This document shows positions 46,785-54,739 of a DNA stretch of 64,000 bases, one piece after another. The notes beneath the pieces were generated by a model. The model was not told the DNA's origin and did not search any database. It was given only the letters and a program-made list of their open reading frames with translations. The DNA comes from Pseudomonas sp. Q11 (GTDB taxonomy: Bacteria; Pseudomonadota; Gammaproteobacteria; Pseudomonadales; Pseudomonadaceae), in assembly GCF_024494355.1 (NCBI RefSeq), contig NZ_JAKNQY010000005.1, positions 199,997 through 263,996 on the forward strand, read 5' to 3'. The translations under genes were made by a program, and so were the position numbers. Numbering within the stretch: the first letter of the stretch is position 1; each line of letters starts with the position of its first letter.

Positions 46785-49700
46785 ATGGGTGATCGGCACG
46801 ACTATGTGGCCCTGGAGTGGGTCAAGGGCGAGATTGCCGAAACGCTGAAGCAGGCCCATCTGGCGCTCAATCGCCTGGTGGACGACCCGCAGGCGGCGGA
46901 TGCCCTTGCGCATTGCCTGGCGTGCATTCATCAGGTGCATGGCGGCCTGCAGATGGTCGAGTTCTATGGTGCGGCGCTGCTGGCCGAGGAGATGGAACAG
47001 CTGTGTGTCGCCCTGCAGGACAACCGCATCGCCCATCGCGACGAAGCCATCAGCCTGTTGAGCCAGGCCCTGGGTCAAATGCCGATCTATCTGGACCGCA
47101 TACAAGGCGCCCGCCGCGACTTGCCGTTGGTGGTGCTGCCATTGATCAATGATTTGCGCAGCGCCCGGGGTGAGAGCCTGCTGTCGGAGACCAGCCTGTT
47201 CAGTCCAGAGTTACCGCAGATCGCGCCACTCAGCGACGGGGCCTTGAAGCGACTCGAGCCGCCGGACCTGCCAAACACTTTGCGCAAACTGCGCCAGACC
47301 CTGCAAGTGGCCCTGGTGGGCCTGTTGCGCGAACAGGACGACGCCACCCATTTAGGCTACCTGGCCAAGGTCTTTCACCGCCTGGAAGGGCTGTGCGCCG
47401 CCGCACCGCTCAATGCGTTGTGGCAGGTGGCGTCAGCGCTGGTCGAAGGCATGCGCGAGGGGCGTATCGCCAATAGCCCGGCGCTGCGCAGCCTGTTCAA
47501 GGAAGCGGACAAGGAACTCAAGCGACTGTTGGACCAGGGCCTGCAAGGCATCAATCAACCGGCGCCGCCACAGTTGCTGACAAGTTTGTTGTTCTATATT
47601 GCCAAGGCCGAACATCCCAGCGGGCAGATGCAGATCATGAAAGAACGCTACTCACTGGACGACGCGCTGCCTGACAGCGTCATGGTCGACGAAGAACGCG
47701 CACGCCTGGCCGGACCGGACCGTGATGCCATGCGCTCGGTGCTCGCCGCACTCTGTGAAGAACTGGTGCGGGTCAAGGAGCGGCTCGACCTGTTCGTGCG
47801 CAGTGACCGCCAGCACGCCTCGGAGCTGGACAGCCTGCTGGCACCCCTGCGACAGATCGCCGACACCCTGGCGGTGCTCGGCTTCGGTCAGCCGCGAAAA
47901 GTGATCATCGATCAATTGGCGGTGGTCCTGAGCCTCGCCCAGGGTCATCGCGAGCCGGATGATGCGACGCTCATGGATGTCGCCGGGGCCTTGCTCTACG
48001 TCGAGGCCACCCTCGCCGGCATGGTCGGCACCGTCGAGCCCGAGAGCCCTGAAGACACCCACCTGCCCACCACAGACCTGACCCAGATCCACCAGATTGT
48101 CATCAAGGAAGCCCACACCTGCCTGCAACAGGCCAAGGACATGATCGTCGACTACATCGACGCCGACTGGAACAGCGAACAACTGCAAGCGCTACCGGCG
48201 CTGCTGACCCAGGTGCGCGGCGCGCTGGCGATGATCCCCCTGAGCCGGGCCGCCAGCCTGGTGGAAGCGTGCAACGGTTTCATCCGCGAACATCTGCTGT
48301 TGGACCACGCCCAGCCAGGTTGGGAAGAGCTCGATCACCTGGCCGATGTGATCAGCGGCCTCGAGTACTACCTGGAGCGTTTGAACGAAGACCCGCAAAC
48401 GCCCGGCGAACCCTTATTGGACTTGGTTGAGCGCAGCCTGGGTACCCTAGGTTATTTTCCCGACGAAGCCCGAGTGCCGTTGCTCGACGATGTGCTGAGC
48501 CCCAACGAAGCCCAAGTCATGCAGGACTTGCAGGAGCTCGATGATCCGCAGACCGTGCAGTCTTTGGCTCAAGTGCTGGCCAGCCCGGTCTCGGCGGTCA
48601 ACCCGCCGGCCAGGAGCACGCCGGGTAGCCTGCTACCACCGCCGCTGGACGAGCATCCGGTGGACGACGAGCTGCGCGAGGTCTTCCTGGAAGAAACCGA
48701 CGAGGTGCTCGACGTTTTGCGCGAATACCTGCCGCGCTGGGCCGCTCACCCGGACGACCACGGCGCCCTGGCTGAACTGCGTCGGGCCTTCCATACCCTC
48801 AAGGGCAGCGGCCGGATGGTGCGGGCGCTGGTCTTGGGTGAGCTGGCCTGGGCCGTGGAAAACCTGCTCAACCGGGTGCTGGAACGCAGCGTCGAGCCAG
48901 GTGTTGCGGTCCGGCAGTTGCTTGACGACGCGGTGCAGTTGCTACCGGCCCTGGTGACCGAATTCGCGGACAACCGCCAGCGTCAGCGCGACGATGTCGA
49001 CCGTCTGGCCGCCCGCGCCCATGCGCTGGCAAAGGGTGGCGACGACGAAGACGCACAGGATGTCGCCGCCCTCGACCCGTTGTTGCTGAAGATATTCGAC
49101 AACGAAGCCCAGGGTCACCTTGCCAGCCTCAATCGCTTTCTCGACCAGGCCGCCGAACACTTGCCTTTGCAGGCCAGCGACGAATTGCAGCGCGCCTTGC
49201 ATACCCTCAAGGGCAGCGCATCAATGGCCGGTGTGTTGCCGATTGCCGAGCTGGCCGGCGCGATGGACCAGTTGGCCCGGGAATACAAGGCGCACCTGAT
49301 CGCCCTCGACCTTGATGAAACTGAATTGCTGCTGGAGGCCGAGGGCCTGTTGCGCCTGGGCCTGCGCCAGTTGCACAGCGATCCGCTGGCGCCGATTCCC
49401 GGTGCCGAAGAGCTGATCCAGCAAACCCAAACGTTGCTGGCCGAGCGCCTGCAAGCAGCCCTCAGCGCACCGGACAAAGGCTTGCGAACCAAGCGCGATC
49501 CGCAACTGATCAACAACTTCCTTGCCCAGGGCATGGACATCCTGCTCGACGCCGAAAACCTGTTGCGCCGTTGGCAGCAGCACCCCGGCGAAGGCCAGGA
49601 ACTCAGTGCGCTGCTGGACGAGCTGACCACCCTCGGCGAAGGGGCGCACCTGGCCGACTTGCACCCGGTGGACGAACTCTGCGAAGCCTTGCTTGATCTC

Positions 49701-52697
49701 TATGGCGCAGTGGAAGAAAGCAGCCTGGCGGTCAGCGACGTGTTTTTCCAGGAAGCGCAGCGCGCCCATGAAGCCCTGATCGACATGCTCGATGAACTGG
49801 CCGCCGGGCAACATGTGCATTCACAGCCCGAGCGGGTGCAAGCCCTGCGCGGCTTGCTCCAGGAGAGCCTCGACCCATCCGCCACCGGACTGATCCGCAG
49901 CGACGGCAGCCGTACCCTGAGCATCCGCGAACTGGGTAACGCGACGGCGGAACTGCAGCGCAACGCCCCTGCTGAGACCTCAGTGGACGACGACATTGCC
50001 TCGATCTTCCTCGAAGAGGCGCAGGACATCCTCGAAAGCGCTGCCCAGGCCCTGCAACGATGGCTGGGCGATCCGGACAACGCCGCGCCGCTGTCCTCGT
50101 TGCAACGGGACCTGCACACCCTCAAAGGCGGCGCACGAATGGCCGATATTCGGCCGGTGAGCGATCTGGCCCAAGAGCTGGAAAACCTCTACGAAGGGCT
50201 GGTGGACCGCCGTTACAGCCACAGCGAGGAACTGGAGCAACTGCTCAGCAGCAGTCACGAACGCCTCGACCTGCTGCTCGGGCAGTTGCAGCAGGGCCAG
50301 CCGTTGGGCGATCCCGTTGCGCTGATCGACGCCATTCGCCGGTTTCGACAGGACAAGCCGAACCCAATCGATTCGGCCGGGTCGATCCAGGGCGAGGGGG
50401 CCGGACATGATCCGGAACTGCTGGATATCTTCCTCGAAGAAGGTTTCGACATTCTCGACAGCGCCGGCTCAGCGCTGCTGCGCTGGCAGGACGAACCGTC
50501 GAACCGCCAAGCCCTGGAAACCCTGCTGCGCGACTTGCACACCCTCAAGGGCGGCGCGCGGATGGTGGAAATCGTACCCATCGGCGACCTGGCCCATGAG
50601 TTGGAAAACCTTTATGAAGGCCTGTCGGCGGGGCAGCTCCAGCCGACTGCGGCGCTGTTCGCCTTGCTGCAAAGCAGCCATGATCGGCTGGCCCAGATGC
50701 TCGATGCGGTGCGCGCCGGCCACCCGTGTCCGCTTGCTGACCGGCTGATCGCGCAGATCCAGGCGGTGAATCATCCGCAGGACAGCGAGGTGCCCAAGGC
50801 CGTCCTCGCGCCGGAACCGGCTGCGGCCCCGTCGCCCGCACCCGCGAGACCTGACGCTGGCGCCCCGAGCGACGGTGCGGACATGGTCAAGGTCTCCGCC
50901 GAACTGCTCGACGACCTGGTGAACCTGGCCGGGGAAACCTCGATTTTCCGTGGTCGTATCGAACAGCAGGTCAACGACGCGCGCGTGGCCCTGGGCGAAA
51001 TGGAAACCACCATCGAGCGTATGCGCGACCAGTTGCGCCGTCTTGATACCGAAACCCAGGGGCGGATCCTCAGTCGCCAGCAGGTCGAAGCCGAGCGCCT
51101 GGGCTACGAAGAATTCGACCCGTTGGAGATGGACCGGCATTCCCAGTTGCAGCAATTGTCCCGGGCGCTGTTCGAATCGGCCTCGGACCTGCTGGATCTC
51201 AAGGAGACCCTCGACCGTAGCAATCACGACGCCGAAAACCTGCTGCAACAGCAGGGGCGCGTCAACACCGAGCTCCAGGAAGGCTTGATGCGCACGCGCA
51301 TGGTGCCGTTCGAGCGCATGTTGCCGCGGCTCAAGCGTATCGTTCGGCAAGTGGCGCAAGAGCTGGGCAAGGACGTGGAGTTCGTGGTTGGCAATGCTGA
51401 AGGCGAAATGGACCGTAGCGTGCTGGAGCGCATGGCTGCGCCCCTTGAGCACATGCTACGCAACGCCGTCGACCACGGCCTGGAGCCGGCCGATGTGCGC
51501 ATCGCTGCCGGCAAACCGGCGCGGGGGCGTATCAGCCTCGATCTGTCCCGGGAGGGTGGCGACATCATTTTCGACATCCGCGACGACGGTGCCGGAGTGC
51601 CTCTGGAGGCGGTGCGCAGTAAGGCGATCAAGCGTGGCCTGCTGGCACCGGACAGTGACATCAGCGACCGCGACGTGCTGCAATTCATCTTGCAGCCGGG
51701 CTTTTCCACCGCCGAAAAAATCACCCAGATTTCCGGGCGTGGCGTCGGCATGGACGTGGTCCACGAAGAGGTGCGGCAACTGGGCGGAACCATGTTCATC
51801 GAGTCTACGGCGGGGCGGGGCGTTCATTTTCGCATCCGCTTGCCGTTTACCGTGGCGGTCAACCGGGCGTTGATGGTGCAATGTCACGAAGACCAGTACG
51901 CGATCCCGCTGAACACCATCGAAAGCATCGTCCGGGTGTTGCCCGCTGAACTGGACAGCTATTACCAGCTCGACCCGCCTGCCTACACCTACGCCGGGCA
52001 GCGTTATGAGTTGTGCTACCTGGGTGAGCTGCTGAAAACATGTGCCCGCCCCAAACTGCTGGGCCAGAGCCAACCGCTGCCGGTGCTGCTGATGCAGTGC
52101 AACGAGCGGCATATTGCAGTGCAGGTGGACGCTACCGCCGGGACCCGGGAGATCGTGGTCAAGAGTCTCGGCCCACGATTCGCGGCGGTGCAGGGCCTGT
52201 CCGGGGCGACGATCCTGGGCGACGGCCGGGTGGTGTTGATTCTCGACCTGCTGGCCCCGATCCGTGCCATGCCCAACCAGACTGCGCGTCGACCCACCGC
52301 TGAAAGTGAGGGTGAACTTCAGCGGCCGCTGCTGGTGTTGGTGGTGGACGACTCGGTGACGGTTCGCAAGGTCACCAGCCGCCTGCTGGAGCGCCATGGC
52401 ATGCACGTGCTCACCGCCAAAGACGGTGTGGACGCCATGGCACTGCTGGCCGAACACTCCCCGGACCTGATGCTGCTGGACATCGAAATGCCGCGCATGG
52501 ACGGCTTTGAAGTAGCGACCCAAGTACGCGAGGATCCGAACCTGGCGCACCTGCCGATCATCATGATCACCTCCCGAACGGGCCAGAAACACCGCGACCG
52601 CGCCATGGCCATCGGCGTCAACGACTACCTGGGCAAGCCGTACCAGGAATCAGTGCTACTCGACAGCATCGCCCGCTGGAGCAAAACCCATGCATGA
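46785..52697 (+). CDS. chpA: Hybrid chemotaxis kinase ChpA (PilL)
   Basis: A 1970-residue CheA-type kinase. Phosphotransfer-like modules in order: His49 (IHQVHGGLQM), His198 (FHRLEG), Thr475 (LTQVRGALAM), His670 and His806 (HTLKGS), Thr948 (LTTLGEGAHLAD), His1111 and His1252 (HTLKGGARM). Then a dimerisation/ATPase core from about residue 1365 (N-box with Asn1560, DIRDDGAGVP, GRGVGMDVVHE), a CheW-like domain and a C-terminal receiver with Asp1899 (LLDIEMPRMDG). It is several hundred residues shorter than P. aeruginosa ChpA, mostly in linkers. ATG at 46785; GTG two codons earlier possible. Overlaps chpC by 8 nt. Confidence 0.94.
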   Translation: MGDRHDYVALEWVKGEIAETLKQAHLALNRLVDDPQAADALAHCLACIHQVHGGLQMVEFYGAALLAEEMEQLCVALQDNRIAHRDEAISLLSQALGQMPIYLDRIQGARRDLPLVVLPLINDLRSARGESLLSETSLFSPELPQIAPLSDGALKRLEPPDLPNTLRKLRQTLQVALVGLLREQDDATHLGYLAKVFHRLEGLCAAAPLNALWQVASALVEGMREGRIANSPALRSLFKEADKELKRLLDQGLQGINQPAPPQLLTSLLFYIAKAEHPSGQMQIMKERYSLDDALPDSVMVDEERARLAGPDRDAMRSVLAALCEELVRVKERLDLFVRSDRQHASELDSLLAPLRQIADTLAVLGFGQPRKVIIDQLAVVLSLAQGHREPDDATLMDVAGALLYVEATLAGMVGTVEPESPEDTHLPTTDLTQIHQIVIKEAHTCLQQAKDMIVDYIDADWNSEQLQALPALLTQVRGALAMIPLSRAASLVEACNGFIREHLLLDHAQPGWEELDHLADVISGLEYYLERLNEDPQTPGEPLLDLVERSLGTLGYFPDEARVPLLDDVLSPNEAQVMQDLQELDDPQTVQSLAQVLASPVSAVNPPARSTPGSLLPPPLDEHPVDDELREVFLEETDEVLDVLREYLPRWAAHPDDHGALAELRRAFHTLKGSGRMVRALVLGELAWAVENLLNRVLERSVEPGVAVRQLLDDAVQLLPALVTEFADNRQRQRDDVDRLAARAHALAKGGDDEDAQDVAALDPLLLKIFDNEAQGHLASLNRFLDQAAEHLPLQASDELQRALHTLKGSASMAGVLPIAELAGAMDQLAREYKAHLIALDLDETELLLEAEGLLRLGLRQLHSDPLAPIPGAEELIQQTQTLLAERLQAALSAPDKGLRTKRDPQLINNFLAQGMDILLDAENLLRRWQQHPGEGQELSALLDELTTLGEGAHLADLHPVDELCEALLDLYGAVEESSLAVSDVFFQEAQRAHEALIDMLDELAAGQHVHSQPERVQALRGLLQESLDPSATGLIRSDGSRTLSIRELGNATAELQRNAPAETSVDDDIASIFLEEAQDILESAAQALQRWLGDPDNAAPLSSLQRDLHTLKGGARMADIRPVSDLAQELENLYEGLVDRRYSHSEELEQLLSSSHERLDLLLGQLQQGQPLGDPVALIDAIRRFRQDKPNPIDSAGSIQGEGAGHDPELLDIFLEEGFDILDSAGSALLRWQDEPSNRQALETLLRDLHTLKGGARMVEIVPIGDLAHELENLYEGLSAGQLQPTAALFALLQSSHDRLAQMLDAVRAGHPCPLADRLIAQIQAVNHPQDSEVPKAVLAPEPAAAPSPAPARPDAGAPSDGADMVKVSAELLDDLVNLAGETSIFRGRIEQQVNDARVALGEMETTIERMRDQLRRLDTETQGRILSRQQVEAERLGYEEFDPLEMDRHSQLQQLSRALFESASDLLDLKETLDRSNHDAENLLQQQGRVNTELQEGLMRTRMVPFERMLPRLKRIVRQVAQELGKDVEFVVGNAEGEMDRSVLERMAAPLEHMLRNAVDHGLEPADVRIAAGKPARGRISLDLSREGGDIIFDIRDDGAGVPLEAVRSKAIKRGLLAPDSDISDRDVLQFILQPGFSTAEKITQISGRGVGMDVVHEEVRQLGGTMFIESTAGRGVHFRIRLPFTVAVNRALMVQCHEDQYAIPLNTIESIVRVLPAELDSYYQLDPPAYTYAGQRYELCYLGELLKTCARPKLLGQSQPLPVLLMQCNERHIAVQVDATAGTREIVVKSLGPRFAAVQGLSGATILGDGRVVLILDLLAPIRAMPNQTARRPTAESEGELQRPLLVLVVDDSVTVRKVTSRLLERHGMHVLTAKDGVDAMALLAEHSPDLMLLDIEMPRMDGFEVATQVREDPNLAHLPIIMITSRTGQKHRDRAMAIGVNDYLGKPYQESVLLDSIARWSKTHA

Positions 52698-53157
52698 CCT
52701 TCACCCGCGCACCAGTCATATCACCGGGCTGCTGCTACCCCTGGCCGACCGGCACCTGATTTTGCCCAACGTGGCCGTGGCCGAGCTGATCGACTACCAG
52801 AGCAGCGCGTTCGATATGGATACCCCACCGTGGTTCCTGGGTTGGGTGAGCTGGCGCGAACGGCAAATCCCGTTGCTGAGTTTCGAGTCGGCCTGCGGCC
52901 AGAAAACCGTCATTGGCGAGCGCGTACGCATCGTCGTGCTCAATGCCCTGGGCGGGCGCCCGGAGTTGCGGTTTATTGCGCTGCTGGTGCAAGGTATTCC
53001 GCGCTCTTACAAGCTCGACACCCAACTGAGCTATGTCGACGTACCGCTGTGCGGGCTGGAACAGGCGGCGGTGCAAGTGGGCGAGCATGTGGCGAAGGTG
53101 CCGGATTTGTTGGCGTTGGAGGAGTTGGTCGTTGCCTCTGGGTTGGCAAAAAACTAG
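52690..53157 (+). CDS. chpC: CheW-like chemotaxis protein ChpC
   Basis: A 155-residue CheW-domain protein (LLLPLADRHLILPNVAVAEL, FLGWVSWRERQIPLLSFE). In P. aeruginosa ChpC connects additional signals to ChpA. It overlaps chpA directly; there is no chpB methylesterase between them. Confidence 0.9.
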   Translation: MHDLHPRTSHITGLLLPLADRHLILPNVAVAELIDYQSSAFDMDTPPWFLGWVSWRERQIPLLSFESACGQKTVIGERVRIVVLNALGGRPELRFIALLVQGIPRSYKLDTQLSYVDVPLCGLEQAAVQVGEHVAKVPDLLALEELVVASGLAKN

Positions 53158-53173
53158 GTCAGACACGGTACCT

Positions 53174-53284
53174 GTGGGAGCGGGCTTGCTCGCGAAGGCG
53201 GCCTGACAGCCGGCCTGGCCCTTGCGGGTGTACATCGACCAGACTTGTTTGAGCAGGACCTGTGGGAGCAAAGCTTGCTCGCGA
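53174..53284. repeat. Two directly oriented REPs
   Basis: GTGGGAGCGGGCTTGCTCGCGA and GTGGGAGCAAAGCTTGCTCGC in the same orientation, about 90 bp apart, unlike the inverted pairs elsewhere. Confidence 0.75.
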
Positions 53285-53405
53285 GGCGGCCTTATAACCG
53301 ACCTGTTTCTCCCGGTTGTATGTCAGTCAACCTGTGGGAGCCTGTCAGGTTTGACAGGTTGAGCCGGCTACTCGACAAGCGACTTCGGTCCCATAAGGGG
53401 TCCGA

Positions 53406-53426
53406 TTAGTCCCTTTTTGGGACTAA
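53406..53426. promoter_or_regulatory. Operator-like palindrome 1 of the nucleotidyltransferase/HEPN pair
   Basis: TTAGTCCC-TTTTT-GGGACTAA, 8-bp perfect arms. Overlaps the likely -35 region of a promoter whose -10 may be TAAAAT at 53429-53434. Confidence 0.65.
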
Positions 53427-53447
53427 ACTAAAATTCAAGGATTGATA

Positions 53448-53464
53448 AGTCCCAAAAAGGGACC
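53448..53464. promoter_or_regulatory. Operator-like palindrome 2
   Basis: GTCCC-AAAAA-GGGAC core (53449-53463), the same unit as palindrome 1 with the A/T centre reversed; centre-to-centre distance 40 bp. Confidence 0.6.
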
Positions 53465-53468
53465 TATC

Positions 53469-53485
53469 GTTCCCTTTTTGGGACT
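53469..53485. promoter_or_regulatory. Operator-like palindrome 3
   Basis: GTTCCC-TTTTT-GGGACT, one mismatch in the arms; 21 bp from palindrome 2 and 14 bp before the ATG of the next gene. Confidence 0.6.
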
Positions 53486-53498
53486 CTAGGTGTCCTCC

Positions 53499-54128
53499 AT
53501 GAATCACCTCTCTCTCAGTGATGCTCTATTCACTGCCACCCAGCAACGGGTCTTGGGCTTGTTGTTCGGTAAGCCGGATCGAAGCTTCTATACCAACGAA
53601 ATTGCCCGCTGGGCTCAAGTCGGGAAGGGCAGCCTCATGCGGGAGCTGGAGAGGCTGCAACGCTCAGGCGTACTCACCGTGACGCGACTGGGCAATCAAA
53701 CCCATTATCAAGCCAATCCACATTGCCCGATTTACAGCGAGTTGTTGGGCATCGTGCAGAAAACCATCGGCATCGCCGAACCGTTGCGCCAGGCGTTGGA
53801 GCCCTTTTCAGAACAACTGAGGTGGGCGTTCGTCTACGGCTCTATTGCCAAGGGCCAGGCAAACGCATCCAGTGACATTGATCTCATGCTGATCGGCGAA
53901 GGCCTGCACTACAGTGAAGTGATGGAGCGGCTCATGCCTCTGGAAGAGCAACTGGGCCGCCCTCTGAATCCAACGCTCTACACGCCCCGGGACTGGGCTG
54001 CAAAATTTGCCGCTGGGAACAGTTTCGTGATGCGCGTAGCACAACAGGACAAGATCGATTTGCTGGGTGCAAACCCTTTGGGGACCAAGGATGGGCAAGC
54101 ACGAAAACCTGGAGAACCTGTTACATAG
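53499..54128 (+). CDS. Winged-helix nucleotidyltransferase (MNT-like)
   Basis: A 209-residue protein with two parts. Residues about 1-75 form a winged-helix DNA-binding domain (LLFGKPDRSFYTNEIARWAQ, GKGSLMRELERLQRSGVLTV). Residues about 90-190 form a minimal nucleotidyltransferase domain: FVYGSIAKGQANASSDIDLM gives the GS and D-x-D catalytic motif. Such proteins pair with HEPN proteins as toxin-antitoxin-like modules in which the transferase can AMPylate its partner. The DNA-binding domain and three upstream palindromes suggest self-repression. ATG at 53499 (AGG upstream). Overlaps the next gene by 38 nt. Confidence 0.82.
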   Translation: MNHLSLSDALFTATQQRVLGLLFGKPDRSFYTNEIARWAQVGKGSLMRELERLQRSGVLTVTRLGNQTHYQANPHCPIYSELLGIVQKTIGIAEPLRQALEPFSEQLRWAFVYGSIAKGQANASSDIDLMLIGEGLHYSEVMERLMPLEEQLGRPLNPTLYTPRDWAAKFAAGNSFVMRVAQQDKIDLLGANPLGTKDGQARKPGEPVT

Positions 54129-54516
54129 CGGCGGCCTGAAAGCCGAACCGCCGGATCGTCAGGAATGTGAAGGCTTGATGCGTTCTGCAGTGGATCGCCT
54201 GAGGGACGCACAAACAACTTCCCTCTCATTTGCCAGCCGGTTCGACCTGGCCTACAACGCCGCCCATGCCGCAGCGCTCACGGCGCTACGCTTGAGCGGC
54301 TACCGTTCGGACAAGCGCTATCTGGTCTTTCAGTGTCTGATTCACACGGCGGACGTCGGAAAAGTACAGGTTCGGTTATTCGCGCTGTGTCATGAGCGAC
54401 GCAACCTTGCCGAGTACGAGGGGTATATGGATGAAGATGATGCACTGCTTACCCAACTGATTGAGAGTGCGGTAGAACTGCTCGAACGGGTCCGGCAATT
54501 GATGGCCAAGACTTGA
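54091..54516 (+). CDS. HEPN-like helical protein paired with the nucleotidyltransferase
   Basis: A 141-residue all-helical protein starting MGKHENLENLL. FDLAYNAAHAAALTALRLSG and LCHERRNLAEYEGYMDEDD match the general HEPN pattern with a conserved Arg-Asn near a Tyr in the last long helices; this resembles the SAV_6107-like HEPN group. A canonical R-x4-6-H RNase motif is not obvious, so nuclease activity is uncertain. Overlap with the nucleotidyltransferase gene supports joint function, perhaps as a toxin-antitoxin pair. Confidence 0.7.
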   Translation: MGKHENLENLLHSGGLKAEPPDRQECEGLMRSAVDRLRDAQTTSLSFASRFDLAYNAAHAAALTALRLSGYRSDKRYLVFQCLIHTADVGKVQVRLFALCHERRNLAEYEGYMDEDDALLTQLIESAVELLERVRQLMAKT

Positions 54517-54521
54517 TATCC

Positions 54522-54612
54522 GTGGCGAGGGAGCTTGCTCCCGCTGGGCCGCGAAGCGGCCCCAAAAGCGACGACTGCTGCGCAGCCGAGCGGGAGCAAG
54601 CTCCCTCGCCAC
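54522..54612. repeat. REP-like pair, GTGGCGAGGGAGCTTGCTCCC family
   Basis: GTGGCGAGGGAGCTTGCTCC and inverse CGGGAGCAAGCTCCCTCGCC about 40 bp apart; same family as 35179-35298. Confidence 0.8.
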
Positions 54613-54642
54613 AAAAGCATTGTCCGCTGCGGCATTCAACCA

Positions 54643-54657
54643 TTACGCCAAGCGTAA
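54643..54657. promoter_or_regulatory. Candidate MdcR operator upstream of mdcA
   Basis: TTACGC-CAA-GCGTAA, a perfect palindrome containing T-N11-A (54644-54656), the usual core of LysR-type sites, 83 bp before the mdcA start. MdcR is encoded at the far end of the cluster. Confidence 0.55.
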
Positions 54658-54739
54658 CGATCCGCCACCGAGCTTGATTGATGTCCTCGCTACAACGCTC
54701 CTAATGTGACCTCCACGACAGCGAACCCGTGGAGTGGTC

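Larger units (their letters stand above)
53158..53498. other. 341-bp intergenic region: REPs, a hairpin and three palindromes
   Basis: Holds a REP pair (53174-53284), a further partial REP near 53333, a CCTGTCA/TGACAGG hairpin (53341-53358) and the operator-like array (53406-53483) of the downstream gene pair. No gene seen. Confidence 0.6.

Noticed and set aside
53341..53358. Terminator for the pil-chp operon
   Set aside because: CCTGTCA/TGACAGG forms a hairpin but no T-run follows and it is nearly 200 bp after chpC; left as an unassigned hairpin.
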